Shown here piece after piece: positions 12,071 through 23,897 of a DNA stretch of 64,000 bases. Source of the DNA: Allodiplogaster sudhausi (taxonomy: Eukaryota > Nematoda > Chromadorea > Rhabditida > Diplogasteridae); the NCBI GenBank assembly GCA_945643635.1, contig CALZFC010000006.1, forward strand, positions 5,776,001 through 5,840,000, in the 5' to 3' direction. Below the pieces are notes generated by a model that saw only the letters and a list, made by a program, of their open reading frames with translations, made no database searches and was not told where the DNA came from. A program made the translations under genes and the position numbers. The number at the start of each line of letters is the position of its first letter. Within the stretch, counting starts at the first letter, position 1.

Positions 12071-12540
12071 CTGTTGAAGGAAACAAGCGCAAGATTTCAA
12101 TGTTCAAATATAATTTTTGCTTAAATATGTATTAATAAGATGGTATTATTATGTATGGTTGTGCCAGCTTATTATTAAAACAAATTAACTAACGTCAATA
12201 ATTTCAATAATTTGTAGTTTTTTTTCTCTGTCGGAGTTGGACGCACATTGCTGCCAAAATAAAGCAAATGTTTTTAGATGTTTGCGACATATGAAAACTA
12301 CCGGCATGTGTAAAATGGAATTGATCTGTTTATTTCCTTAGTTTTTTTTAAATCCTTTTTTTTGTTAAACTCGTTTTTTTCTAACTCAGAAAATAATCAT
12401 TAATTTATGTATCAGTCAATGATCAGAGATCAGAGAGGTCTCGTGGACCGCGCGTCCCTTGCGGTGCTTCTGGCTGGTCGACTTGCATGGCGAGAAAGGC
12501 AGTGGCCGAAGCCTGAGCCTAATTTTCATTACGAGTAAGA

Positions 12541-12547
12541 GACAGAG

Positions 12548-12592
<45 letters not shown>

Positions 12593-12753
12593 GACAGAGA
12601 GACAGAGAGAGAGAGAGGGAACGAGAAAGAGAGAGAGAAATAGACAGAGAGACAGAGAGAGAGAGAGGGAGCGAGAAAGAGAGAGAGAAAGAAATAGACA
12701 GAGAGACAGAGAGAGGGAGAAGGAGACAGAGAGACAGAGAGAGAGAGAGAGAA
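12541..12753 (+). repeat. GA-rich minisatellite with a ~50-bp higher-order unit
   Basis: Inside the purine tract a ~50-base unit containing AATAGACAGAGAGACAG and GAACGAGAAAG (or GAGCGAGAAAG) repeats about two and a half times, so the array grew by tandem duplication of a composite unit as well as by dinucleotide slippage. Its right end butts directly into a fragment of a tetraspan exon at 12,755. Confidence 0.75.
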
Positions 12754-12754
12754 A

Positions 12755-14024
12755 GACGCGAAGAACATCGTGAGGAGGTCGAGGAAGTTTATCGTCACGA
12801 TCTGAGAGAGCAAGTTAGAGAGAGAGAAGAGAGAGAGACAGAGGGGGAGAGAGATGAGAGAGATACAGAGGGCGAGACAGAGAGGAGAGAGAGAGAGGAG
12901 AGAGAGACCTAAGGAGCACGAGAGAACGGGAGAGATTGCACTCAATGCGAATACATCATGAGGATCTAATAGCTGCAATATTGTCTGATGTTGAAAGAAT
13001 AGAATTTAAAGTCCTTTTTTGCGGAATTAGTGTGTGAAAGAGAAGGCGAATTAGTGTGAATTAGTGTGTTAGTGTGTAAGAAGGCGAATTAGTATGTGAA
13101 AGAGGGAGAGAGAGCGCGATAGATTGAGTGGGTGAGAGAGAGAGAGAGCGGACAAGAGAGTGAGAGAGAAGAGAAGCAGAAAGAGAGAGAGAGAGAGAGC
13201 GCGAGAGACTGACAGACAGCACGACGAATGGCTGCAGCAGCGCCGCTCGTTCTCTGCGTATGCCGTAGAAGAGGCAAGCGATGGCGACCGAGTCCACGAC
13301 CAGAAAGACAGCTCCCAATTCCAGTCTGTGTCCGAGTAGCCGGTCGCCTTGGGAGGTCAAAAATTGCTATTCAAATTTCCCGCCGAAAAATTGGTTCTTC
13401 AAATTGTCTTGTCTAATCATTTATTTTTTTATCAAGCATGCATGCATACATACGTGCATGAATTGTTTTTTTAAAGATCAGCGCAGTATATGTCCTATAT
13501 TGATTGGTTTTCGATTACTTACTTAAAAATATATAAATCTATTTGCATTCCACTGAAATTTTATTTATTTTTTTTCCTCTAAAATAAATATGATTAACTA
13601 ACCTTGAGAATAAGATTAATGAATATGAGCAAAGTCGAAAAGGCGGTAACAGCATCGGCGGTTTGCTAGAGTAGAAAAGGTATATATTACTTGCATTTCT
13701 CGAGCAGTCTCCGATGACAGTGATCTGGATGCTGCTAGTATTTCCCAATAAACAAATGATTCGGAAATGGCTGTGAAATCCACGGCATGGACTTTTAAAG
13801 AAGCAAGCAGCATGTTCTAAGCAAGGAGGACTGGGCCGTAAAATTTCTATTCCAGTCCGATATTTGGGCCAGACCGTAAAATGTCTTTTCGAGGCCGATT
13901 TTTTGTGATGTCCGGCCGGGAAATAGACTTGCCATTTCCCCAGCGGATTCATCTAAGGTCAAAACCAAAGCCTAGCCTTAATATGGGGCGCTCGGCAGCA
14001 ACATCGAAGACGAGCATCTTCCAT
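12755..14024 (-). pseudogene. Decayed second copy of the tetraspan membrane protein gene
   Basis: Exons matching the 4.4-6.5 kb gene: the candidate first exon from ATG 14,024; an exon around 13,690-13,815 without the TGA seen in copy 1 (a TCC AGA TCA stretch is kept); the helix-2 exon around 13,610-13,672; and the DTDWNWE exon at 13,347-13,214. The last is 134 nt instead of 135, a one-base deletion that shifts the frame before helix 3. Only 47 bases of the next exon remain (12,801-12,755); after the codons for TMFFAS the sequence becomes a GA array. The last exon is absent. Each copy is broken in a different place, so damage came after duplication. Confidence 0.65.
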
Positions 14025-14423
14025 AGCACGACACGACGCGTTGCGGTTGCGTGGCGGCTCTTGCTGGCATCAAAAGACGGCCCTGATTGTGAGCATGAAT
14101 AATGAAGAGGAAGTGCTAACCATACGGATAAAGGGGGGGGGGGTTTGTGAACGGAATATTATCTATATTTGTACAAAAAATGAAGATAACAGGAAAAGGT
14201 AACGGCATTCAAAGGAATACAGCTTACCTAGTTAATTCCGGCGCATTCCTGTAAACGGTGTAGGAGGCAGTAAAAATGGAATTCGGTCCAGAAAGTATCG
14301 ATCGATCGGCTATTGTATTCGAGTGGAAGAAGGAGGAGGACGAAGCAGTGGATACAAGTCGTGGTGAGTTAGCCTCGGGGCGAATCTTCGGCCTTGCACC
14401 AGAGGCTTGCTAACCACTCTTGC

Positions 14424-14470
<47 letters not shown>

Positions 14471-16040
14471 GGAGTAGCAACCACTCTCTCTCCGCTCCCC
14501 ATCTCCTCTCTTCCATCTAAACCTGTGCTCAAACGCAGAGAGCCTCTGGGGCTCCCCTGCGGGAGCTTCTTCGCTCACGCCTACACAACAAGAAGTACAG
14601 AAACTATTCTCTTCTTTCATCTCTCTTTCTTCCACTCTCTCTCTCTCTCTTTCTCTCTTTCTTCATCCATCTCTCTCTTCCTCTCTCTTGTCCCTCGCAC
14701 TACTTCTACTACCTCTCTGTCATCATCTCTCTCTCAGTCTCTCTCGCTGTCTCTCCTGCTCTCTCTCTCTCTCTCAATCTCCCCAATCTCTTTCAAAGAC
14801 TACTCTGCCAGAGTTCAAAAAAGATCCTGTGCGGAACTCTCGTTGGCAGTGTGGCATGAATGATTCGCCAAACGAGATTCTTCCGAATCGATTGTTCTCA
14901 AGAGACGAGATTCTTGATCTCCCTTCCAAACAATGCCTCTTTAATATTGGATGTATAGCAACTGCGGTGCAAGTTGCATCGCTTCTTTCTAATCAGAATC
15001 TTTATCAGATGCAAATGCAAGAATAACAACAAAACTTTTGGCATATTTTTTGTCTCAAGAACATACAGGTCATTGCAAATTACTGTAATATTATTGCATC
15101 GAGATGGTAGAGAGAGAGAGAGAGAGTGCGACGGAAGAAGCCATTCATGAAACAGGATTTTTTTTTAATTTTTTATAAATCGAACGACCGAGTGTGGCGT
15201 ATCACTGGCAAATCATAGCATTCGCTTTTATGACGCCTGCCTCGTAAGAAAACCACCGAAACGTTGAAAATGTAAATTATTTTCTGTCTTTACTAAAAAA
15301 AAATTTTTGCCTAAAATTGTTCGTTTTTCTTGCCCAGAATGTAATCAATAATTGATCGCTCAGTTTTACTTAATTTGTTTCCGAGATATTTACATTTTAA
15401 TAATATAACACTTTATTAACATTAATTATTTTATTTATATTATTTCTTCTTAGATTATAATTTTACAAATAGAATTCTAAGTTCGTCTAACGTCTGAAAC
15501 CATGGATGAAATCGGAAATAGCAAAAGATTGAGAGAGAAAGAAATATTGTCAATGAGAGAGAGAGGGAGGAAGAAAGATTGTGAGAGAGGCAGAAGGTGT
15601 GAGGGAGGACACCTATTTTTTCTAGTTTTTTTCCTCTTTTCGAAGTTGGAGCTCCCGAACATCGTTGACAATTGCTTTAATGACTTTTCCATCCAATGAA
15701 AACTACCGGCACGTGCAAAATGGAAGTGATCTGTTTACTTCCTTAGTTTTTTTTAATACTTTTTTTGTCGATTAACTCGTTCTTTTTTTAACTTAGAAAA
15801 TAATCATTAATTTATGTATCAGTCAATGGTCAAAGATCAGAGATCAGAGAGGTCTCGTGGACAGCGCGGCCCTTGCGGTGCTTCTGGCTGGTCGACTTGC
15901 ATGGCGAGAAAGGTCGTTGCCGAAGCCCGAGCATGTAAAACACGTTGCGTCGGTTGCATTCATTAAGAGAGAAAGAGTGAGAGAGAGAGAGAGAGAAAGA
16001 GACAAAGAGAGAGAAAGAGAGAGAGAGAGTGCGAACGAGT
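13180..16040. repeat. Segmental duplication, copy 2 (paralogous to about 5,640-9,050)
   Basis: Same block order as copy 1, including the GGCCGTAAAAT blocks (13.83-13.92 kb), the GA...CT pair (14.43-14.78 kb), the 14.8-15.1 kb block and the CCATGGATGAAATCGG block (15.5 kb). Between 14,800 and 15,023 the plus strand stays open for about 70 codons of non-repetitive residues (LPEFKKDPV..., ending LYQMQMQE). The same C-terminal frame is recognisable at 7,490-7,594 and, interrupted, at 60,300-60,390. I cannot tell whether it was ever a protein. Confidence 0.65.
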
Positions 16041-17040
16041 TAGAGGGGCTTTTTACGCAGGGCTTTTTTTTTACCTTTTTTCATTTCAAATATGACTACG
16101 TGAGCCAGCAAGAAACCGTAAGAAAACCGGAGCAAGAGACGCTTGCAACGTATGAAAACAACTGGAACGTGTAAAATGTAAGTAATCTGATTATTTTCGG
16201 TTTTTTAATCTCGTTCATTTTCTGTCCCAGAAAATAATCTACAAGTTAACGATTAGTTTTTTTTATCAAAGATCATAGGGGCTACGTGTACTGCAAGTCT
16301 TTTTCTTGGGATAGAATTTATCATGTTCCGGCCGTTCGTTTTCTATCTCATCATCAAAGATCAGCAGTGATCCATCCATCGGTGGCTGATCACAGCAATA
16401 ACTTTTATGACGCTTGTAACGCATGAAAACTACCGGAACTTCCAAAATGGAAGTGAGCAATTTTCTGTTTTTTTTATTTATTATTTTTTTGCTTAAACTC
16501 ACTCGTTTTCTATCACAAAAAAAATTATCAAAAATTAACGAATCGATCAGTTATTTCAGAGAATGATCAAAGATTAGAGATTAGAGGAGTGACCCCCTTG
16601 CAGTGCTTCGGGTCGACCTGCATGGCGAGAATGGCCGCGGCTTCGACTTCTCGTCTGTGGAAGACGTAAAACATTGCCTGAAGAAGATGATGCATCTGAT
16701 ACATTCATGAGAAATGAGAGAGAGATAAAGAGAGAGAGTTTGAGAAAGAGAGTGATAGAGAAAAAGACAGAGACAGAGAGAAACAGCGCGAGAGAGAGAG
16801 ACAGCCATTCATAAACAGGACCTATTTTTTATCCTTTTTTCCGAGAAGTACTTGCTCAGCAGCATCGCTGGCAAACAATAGCAATTGCTTTTATGCCGTG
16901 CAACGTATGAAATACCACTGAAACATTGAAGATTTAAATGATCTCAACTGAAAATTTTTTTTTGCTTAAACTCATCCGAAAATTAATCAGCAATTTATTA
17001 ATCAGTTATATTCAGTCAGTGATCAAAGATTAGAGCAATC
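15660..17040 (+). repeat. Array repeat units
   Basis: Three or four units of the same family, with ACTACCGG blocks near 15,705, 16,160 (degenerate), 16,430 and 16,910. The unit at 16,140 has AAAATGTAAGTAATC, a perfect donor-like sequence, at the edge of its T-rich stretch. No gene seen. Confidence 0.7.
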
Positions 17041-17053
17041 TAGTGGGCAACGC

Positions 17054-17170
17054 CAGGGGTGACCGGCCCAGGCGCGGCCGACCTCGGGGGCCGGGGCCGA
17101 ACACAAGGGCCGGGGCCGGGGCCTACTCTGGTGGCCGGGGCCGGATATTTTCGGCCCCCGGCCACCCCTG
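17054..17170. mobile_element. hAT-type MITE, internally deleted, with perfect 8-bp target duplication
   Basis: A 117-bp GC-rich insert starts CAGGGGTGACCGG and ends CCGGCCACCCCTG. It is flanked on both sides by GGCAACGC (17,046-17,053 and 17,171-17,178). CAGGGGTG-type inverted ends with 8-bp duplications are the hAT signature. The paralogous insertion at 41,017 sits at the same site but is 368 bp, so this copy lost internal sequence or that one gained it. Confidence 0.8.
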
Positions 17171-17603
17171 GGCAACGCGTCCCATGCAGTGCTGGTGGAT
17201 GGGGAGAATGGTCTCGGCCGACTTCTCCTCCGTGGAAGAAGTAAAGCTCGAGCCTGAAGTTGACGTTGCCTCGTTTGCATTCATGAAGAGAAATAAAGAG
17301 ACAGAGAAAAAGAGACAAAGAGAGAGAGAGAAAGAGACAGAGACATACAGAGAGAGATCGCTAGAGAGCGAGGGAGAGAGAGAGAGAGAGAAGAGAGAAG
17401 AGAGAGAGGGAGGGGATTCATATTCAAGGTTTTTTTTGTTGCTTTAGTATTATTATTTCGGGATGGCAAACACGTCTTTTCGAGGTTATTATTTGCATTG
17501 GGTCTTTCCAATCAGAATTTATCTAGCAAGTGCATGAATAACAACAGCTATTCTACTGCTCATGAGAACACCGTTCAAGATGCTTGTCTTTCGACATTTT
17601 TAA

Positions 17604-19282
17604 GAGAGCCTGTCAGTATCGTTCGATCATGGCTTGCCCTAGGAATTTTTTTTCCAATTTCTTAACCAAAATTGATTATAGTATACAACTCGACGTGATG
17701 AACAAAATAGGCTACATTTCAAAGTTGAAAAAAATTTTCCGCGTGAGACCCAGTACAGTAATCTTTTAAATTACATTGGTCATAAGTCGCTTCAAACTTA
17801 TGATTAGACAACCATCGAGCTATCATTGGATAGCTGATTGGACGGGCTTTAATTTTCGTGTTGATGATGTTTTCATAAAATTTGAATTTGGCACTAAAAG
17901 ACGGCCCTAAACACACACAAAATATTGCATTTCCCGTTCATTTCCACAAAACCGCTCCTACATATTCTTAAAGTGCTTGAAATTTGCTACAAAATATGTC
18001 TCTTTCAAAAAAATTAAGCGTCCCGGACTATGGTTCCCAAACGCTTCAACATGATCCAGTGTAAACTGTAACACCGTGCAAGCGCATTCTTCGATCCCAC
18101 AACTGCGCTCAATGTCAATATTACAAAATCGTAAGTATATCATCTAAGAGCTCTCACGGAGATCTTCAAATGTTACATACATTATTTTATTGAAAATTTT
18201 CTATTTATATTTGAAATTTCGTTATGTACAATTAGAAGGTTTAAAAAACTACTTTAAAAACATTTCCGCCTGTCGAAACATACATCATAAGAAAGAGGAT
18301 GAAATTTATTACAAGATGAACCCCTTTCAATGGAATTCCATGCATACGATCTTTTGTTATAAGCCATAAGAATAGGATAACAAGGCCTTATGGAAAAACT
18401 GTAGAAAAAAGGGATTGGAATATTCTAATTCGAATAACCTAAAATGTGAATTCTTGGGCGAAATGACAGCAACGCTACTGGCACTAATTTTATGATTTAT
18501 AACAAAAGATCGTATGCATGGAATTCCATTTAAAGGGGTTCACCTTGTACCAAATTTCATCCTCTTTCTTATGATATATGTTTTGACAGGCGAAAATGTT
18601 TTTAAAGTAGTTTTTTAAACCTTCTAATCGTACATAACGAAATTTCCCATATAAATCAAAACTTTTCAATAAAACTATGTATGTAACATTTGAAGATCTC
18701 CGTGAGAGCTTTTAGATGATATACTAACGATTTTGTAATATTGACATTGAGCGCAGTTGTGGGATCGAAGAATGCGCTTGCACGGTGTTACGGTTTACAC
18801 TGGATCATGTTGAAGCGTTTGGGAACCATAGTCCGGGACGCTTAATTTTTTTGAAAGAGACATATTTTGTAACAAATTTCAAGCACTTTAAGAATATGTA
18901 GGAGCGGTTTTGTGGAAATGAACGGGAAATGCAATATTTTGCCAAAAACTACCACCGAAAATGTTTAGGGCCGTCTTTTAGTGCCAAATTCAAATTTTAT
19001 GAAAACATCATCAACACGAAAATTAAAGCCCGTCCAATCAGCTATCCAATGATAGCTCGATGGTTGTCTAATCATAAGTTTGAAGCGACTTATGACCAAT
19101 GTAATTTAAAAGATTACTGTACTGGGTCTCACGCGGAAAATTTTTTTCAACTTTGAAATGTAGCCTATTTTGTTCATCACGTCGAGTTGTATACTGTAAT
19201 TAATTTTGGTGAAGAAATTCAAAAAAAACTTCCTAGGGCTGGTCATAATAGGGCCCTGCTCGAGTCTTACTGACACCCTCTC
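17604..19282. mobile_element. TTAA-flanked fold-back element with ~0.76-kb inverted arms
   Basis: A non-autonomous 1,679-bp element. The left arm (17,604-18,362) begins GAGAGCCTGTCAGTA; the right arm (18,498-19,282) ends TACTGACACCCTCTC; a central stretch of ~135 bp is unpaired. TTAA flanks both ends (17,600-17,603 and 19,283-19,286), and the paralogous empty sites at about 41,815 and 9,725 contain a single TTAA. TTAA targeting points to the piggyBac group, although the ends are not the usual CCCT type. Each arm holds the same ~65-codon open frame (with KARPISYPMIARWLSNHKFE), at 17,719-17,916 (minus) and 18,962-19,156 (plus). Its function is unknown, and it may only reflect a captured transposase end. 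Confidence 0.8.
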
Positions 19283-19589
19283 TTAAGCAAAGAAAATGGA
19301 GATAATTTTAAATTACTGTAAATTGTTACTATTAATAGATGGCGAGCAACTTATAATTGGAATTTGTACTTTAATTTTAGGAGCAGATAAGAAGAACTTT
19401 CTTCGGCTCGTCCGCTCGATCGATATCAACTTGAGCTTCCAGTCCGAATGAGCAGGAGCAGCAAGATGATGAAAATAGATATTTAAATTTTAAAAATATT
19501 ATATTTCTACGGATTAATTATTTCTTTATTGTTATTATAATCATACAAATAGAATTCTTGAATGCGCCAACGTCTACAACCATTGATGA

Positions 19590-19695
19590 AAGCGAAATTT
19601 GCAAACAATGATCAAGACAAACAATCATCGATCTGATATTTGCAAACAATGATCAAGACAAACAATCATCGATCTGATATTTGCAAACAATGATC
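19590..19695 (+). repeat. 42-bp tandem repeat, about 2.5 copies
   Basis: Units of about 42 bases containing TTTGCAAACAATGATCAAG and ACAATCATCGATCTGATA. The same expansion is present at about 42,135-42,235, so it arose before the large duplication; the third partial copy near 10,110 has a single unit. Confidence 0.75.
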
Positions 19696-21053
19696 AAGAT
19701 CAGTGATCAGAGGAGTCACTTGGCGTCCCTTGCAGTCCAGGTGTCTCCAGTGTAAAATGGCCGAAGCCGATCTCGCCCAGCCGAGCCAAAGTAGACGATG
19801 CCTCGGTTGTACATCCATGGATGAATGCGAAAATAGAGAGAGAGAGACAGAGAGTCCTACCGAGTGTGATACAGCTTTTTATTACCTTTTTTCATTTGGC
19901 AATTCTCCCCCTTCAACAATCGGTTGCATGCCATAACAATAGCTTTTATGACGCAGGCAACGTAAGAAAACTTGCGGGCCGTGCAAAATGAAAGTGATCT
20001 CCCTATTTTCGGTTTTTTTTTAACATTTATATTTTGGTTAAACCCGATATTTTTTATACCGCATGTAATAATCATTAATTGATCGCATATTAGTTATTTT
20101 CAAATGCAAATCAATTCCTTTGTCAAAAAAATTTGTCATGATTGGATTGTGTTAATGACCGCATCCGAGGAGGACGTTCAGCAGATCTAGAAGTAGTCGA
20201 TGTTACATTCATGATGAGATGAGAGAGAGTGGTAGAGATAGAGAAAAATAGAAAGGAGTGGAGAGAGAGATAGAGGGGGGGGGGAGAGAGAGCTTGAGAG
20301 AGATAGTGAGAGAGAGAGAGAAAAATAGAAAGGGGAAGAGAGAAATAGATGGTGGGAGAGAGAGCGTGAGAGAGAGAGAGAGAGAGAAAAATAGAATGGG
20401 GGAGAGAGAGAAATAGAAGGTGGGAGAGAAAGCTTGAGAGAGAGTGGGAGAGAGAGTGGGAGAGAGAGTGTGAGAGAGAGAGAGTGAGTTTCAGAGAGAG
20501 AGAGAGAGATAGAGTGAGAGAGTGGAAGGGGATTCATAGGCAAGACCTTTTTGCAGCTTTATTATTGCCGTTTTTATCACAGAAAATAATCAATAATTCA
20601 TCCATCGGATATTATCAATCGATGATCAAAGATCAGAGATTAGTGTAGTCACTTACAAGGGAATGGTCTATCCATAGGGTGACGGATTGCAACGGAATGT
20701 GGTTTTCCTAAAAGCTAAAGTCCTAAAATATAAGAAAAAGTGAAAGAATTTTTCCAATCGGCCTCATAACCCATAAATAAATCGATAAAAATCTACTTCC
20801 CGGTAAGGAAGTCAAACGTTGTCTGCAATATATTTAATATATGAATGTGATAAAAGGATTATCTTATCATAATCGCGACAAAGAAGTCTTTAAAAGTAAT
20901 CGAATATGAAACGCTTCTTATTGTATATATATTCTTTATCGCTTTGCCCAGCATGGGTTTAATGTGATAACATATAGTCATACAAGTGATGAAATATGGG
21001 TCAAGCAAAAGGAAAAACAAACAAAAAGAAAAAGCAAAGAAAGGGGAATGTAG

Positions 21054-23897
21054 TCATGATGTAACATTCAAGCAATAGGTACGGAAGGAAGAGAGGGAAT
21101 TTGTTGAGACATGGTGATCAAGTAGTGAGTTCCATAACCGGACTACACGATAAGATAGGCATGAGCGACGATAGCGGAGTGATCGAAGAGATGGAAATGA
21201 AAGCCTAAGAGAGTGACCACGGAGATTGGAAGAGTATCCAGTTGGGAATTGGAAGAAATGAGTGGGTTCAATTGGGGTAAGATTTCGCATAATTTTGAAA
21301 GTTGTAACTAAATCGGTAACAAGTCTGCGTTGCTCGAGCGAGGGTAATCCGAGGGTCTGTAAGCGTTGATCATATGACATAGAACGGCCAGATCTTTTAA
21401 AGATGGATCGGGTGAAACTTCTTTGGACTCTCTCAACCATATTGACATATTGAACAGCAGAAGGGTTCCAAACTTCGGATAGTGAATCAAGTATGGGCAA
21501 TACATAAATGTTATATAGGCGGGTCAAAATAGAGGGGTTGCGAGATCGGAAAGAGCGAAGAATATATGCGCATCGTGCGGACGCTTTTCTAACAATGGTC
21601 AAAATGTGCTCCCTAAATGATAGTTCGCTATCATATGTAATACCAAGGTCCTTAAAAGAAGACACAGTTGGGAGAGGTATGCCGCGCAAAGAAAACACCG
21701 GTGGGATTGGGTGGTTACCGATTGTCATGATAACAGTCTTATCCAAGGAGATAATGAGACCCCACTTATTGGCCCATAAATCGATGGCATTAAGTGCCGA
21801 TTGAAGGAGAGGCTGATCATTATACGTATATACCTTAATATCATCCGCGTAAATAGTGAAATAACAACCTGAGGGTATGCATTCAACAATGTCATTAATG
21901 TAGATAAGAAAGAGAAGAGGTCCTAAACAAGTTCCCTGATTTACACCACTGTTAATAGAATAGGGAAGAGAAGTAGAATCATTGATGATAACCGACTGGT
22001 TTCTATTAGCTAGAAATGAGTCAAAGAATCTCAGAAGGCTACCAGATATACCAATTTTGGAAAGTTTATAGAGAAGATGGGGTCGAGGAATTGAATCGAA
22101 GGCCTTGGTGAAATCAATAAAAGCAGTAGTGACATATTGGGACGAGTCTAAAGCACGATGCCATTCATTAAGAGTGGATAAAAGGGCAGTGGATACGGAG
22201 TGGCGAGGGCGAAAGCCGTATTGGAAAGGGGTGAGAATGGAATGCTCTTCAAGGTAGAGGAAAATTTGTCGGGAAATAATGCGTTCCATTACCTTAGATA
22301 GAGAACAAGTGAGAGATATAGGCCTATAATTTACACAATCTTCGCGGGATCCTTTCCGCTTGTACACGGGACGGATAAGAGCACGGGACCATATCTTGGG
22401 AATTTGGCCATACATCATTATTCGATTAAATATTATAGTAATGGGAGTAGTAATAGAGACAGCGGCCTTCTTAAGAAAAATATAAGGAATTCTATCAGGA
22501 GATGTAGAGTTTCGACTAGGGAGCTTAGACAATGCACGGGAGATGGTTTCTGAGGTAAACTCGATGTAATCTAATCGGCCAGCAGTGTAAGGGGTAGAGT
22601 CAGACGGGGGAGGAGGAGGGGAAACAGAAGTGAAATCAAAACAATCTTCAAAATAATCAGCAAATGCTTGAGCCTTGGAGGGTGCATCTGTACATATAGC
22701 ATAAGAGGTCTTAATGGGACCAATACTCGTATTATCTTTAATACAACCATTAGCATAGCGGTAAAATAATCGCATATTGACTCGAGATGATATACGATTC
22801 TCTAATTGCCTCCTATGGTGATAAAGGGCCTTCTTTAGTTTACGAGAAGCATGCAAAAAGGGTGAGAGACCAATAGAGGAACGACATTTGTATAAGGAGT
22901 CACAAGTGCGAGCTAATTTTTGGACTTGGAAAGGGAACTGTGGATGGGTACGGGAAATGGAGCGAATGGGAACGAAATTATCTATCACAAAGTGGATTTT
23001 CTCCAAGAAAACAGAATAGAGAGAGTCGACATCACTTGCGGAGCTTAGTAGATTGGTCCAATTAATCGCTAACAAAAAAGAGTTGATTAGACTCCAGTTA
23101 GCACGTTTAAAATCTCTTATTTGGAAATGTGACTGCGGTGGAAGGGAGGGAAGGGAGACGTGAAAAGCTACAGGAGAGTGGTCCAGCGAAGGCAGCGGGG
23201 GAAGGACGGAGCATGCAGATACCAATGAGCTGTCAGTAGAAAAAACTAGGTCGAGAAGCGATTGATTGCGAGTGGGTTCAGAGACGTGTTGAGATAGAGA
23301 GAGAGTGTGGCAAAGAGAAAGAAGAGATAAACAAGAGGGCGTGAGAGTGGTTGGCATAGACAACGAGAGAGGGTCATACGCGTTCCAATTGATTTCGGGG
23401 CAATTAAAATCACCGGCAATGATATGACTATGACTATAATGTTCTAGAATGGTGTCATGAATTGTATCTAAACAAGCAATGAAATCAGCTGCAGGGCAGG
23501 ATGGACTTCTATATACACAGTGGAAGACTATTTTAGAAGAGTCAAATGTAACCGCAACAGAAACCTGCTGACAGAACTTGCCAAAAGAAAGGGAATGTAC
23601 TAAATATGAGGGAAGGCAAGAGTCACTAAGTATGCAGACACCACCACCAATGCTATCACTAGAGCGATCTGATCTAAAAGCATTATAGTCGGAATTGAAA
23701 GAGAGCATTGCATCAGATACAGAATCAGCAGTGGCCCAAGTCTCAGTGAGCAGAAAGACATTAGTTTTATGGCGAAAACGAAAATGGTCTAAGATAGGGA
23801 GCTTTCTACCAATGGATCTGATGTTGATAAGAGCACAAGGTAAAGAGGAGGTGGGTGAGCAGTTTGAGACAAGAGAGGGGGCTAAATGGGGGGATAC
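21054..23897 (-). CDS. CR1-like ORF2: endonuclease and reverse transcriptase
   Basis: About 947 residues from the codon after the ORF1 stop; the first ATG is at 23,708, inside the endonuclease. The N-terminal APE-type endonuclease shows NIRSI, LLTETW, AGDFNCPE and LDHSPVAF. The reverse transcriptase follows with NYRPISLT, QYGFRPRHS, FIDFTKAFD, NQGTCLGPLLFLIYINDI and the catalytic YADD, then a C-terminal region with the SYRVVRLWNSL motif common in CR1/Jockey elements. It would copy its RNA at a nicked genomic target. Starting at 23,708 would remove the first endonuclease motifs, so the protein must begin upstream, where there is no ATG. It lies in the same frame as the tail of ORF1, with a single TAG between (23,900-23,898). 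No internal stop is seen. Confidence 0.9.
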   Translation of the reverse strand, partial: VSPHLAPSLVSNCSPTSSLPCALINIRSIGRKLPILDHFRFRHKTNVFLLTETWATADSVSDAMLSFNSDYNAFRSDRSSDSIGGGVCILSDSCLPSYLVHSLSFGKFCQQVSVAVTFDSSKIVFHCVYRSPSCPAADFIACLDTIHDTILEHYSHSHIIAGDFNCPEINWNAYDPLSLSMPTTLTPSCLSLLSLCHTLSLSQHVSEPTRNQSLLDLVFSTDSSLVSACSVLPPLPSLDHSPVAFHVSLPSLPPQSHFQIRDFKRANWSLINSFLLAINWTNLLSSASDVDSLYSVFLEKIHFVIDNFVPIRSISRTHPQFPFQVQKLARTCDSLYKCRSSIGLSPFLHASRKLKKALYHHRRQLENRISSRVNMRLFYRYANGCIKDNTSIGPIKTSYAICTDAPSKAQAFADYFEDCFDFTSVSPPPPPSDSTPYTAGRLDYIEFTSETISRALSKLPSRNSTSPDRIPYIFLKKAAVSITTPITIIFNRIMMYGQIPKIWSRALIRPVYKRKGSREDCVNYRPISLTCSLSKVMERIISRQIFLYLEEHSILTPFQYGFRPRHSVSTALLSTLNEWHRALDSSQYVTTAFIDFTKAFDSIPRPHLLYKLSKIGISGSLLRFFDSFLANRNQSVIINDSTSLPYSINSGVNQGTCLGPLLFLIYINDIVECIPSGCYFTIYADDIKVYTYNDQPLLQSALNAIDLWANKWGLIISLDKTVIMTIGNHPIPPVFSLRGIPLPTVSSFKDLGITYDSELSFREHILTIVRKASARCAYILRSFRSRNPSILTRLYNIYVLPILDSLSEVWNPSAVQYVNMVERVQRSFTRSIFKRSGRSMSYDQRLQTLGLPSLEQRRLVTDLVTTFKIMRNLTPIEPTHFFQFPTGYSSNLRGHSLRLSFPSLRSLRYRRSCLSYRVVRLWNSLLDHHVSTNSLSSFRTYCLNVTS

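Noticed and set aside
17041..17244. Gly/Pro/Arg-rich frames across the GC-rich insert
   Set aside because: They run through a non-coding hAT remnant with an exact target duplication, and composition reflects GGGGCCGG repeats.
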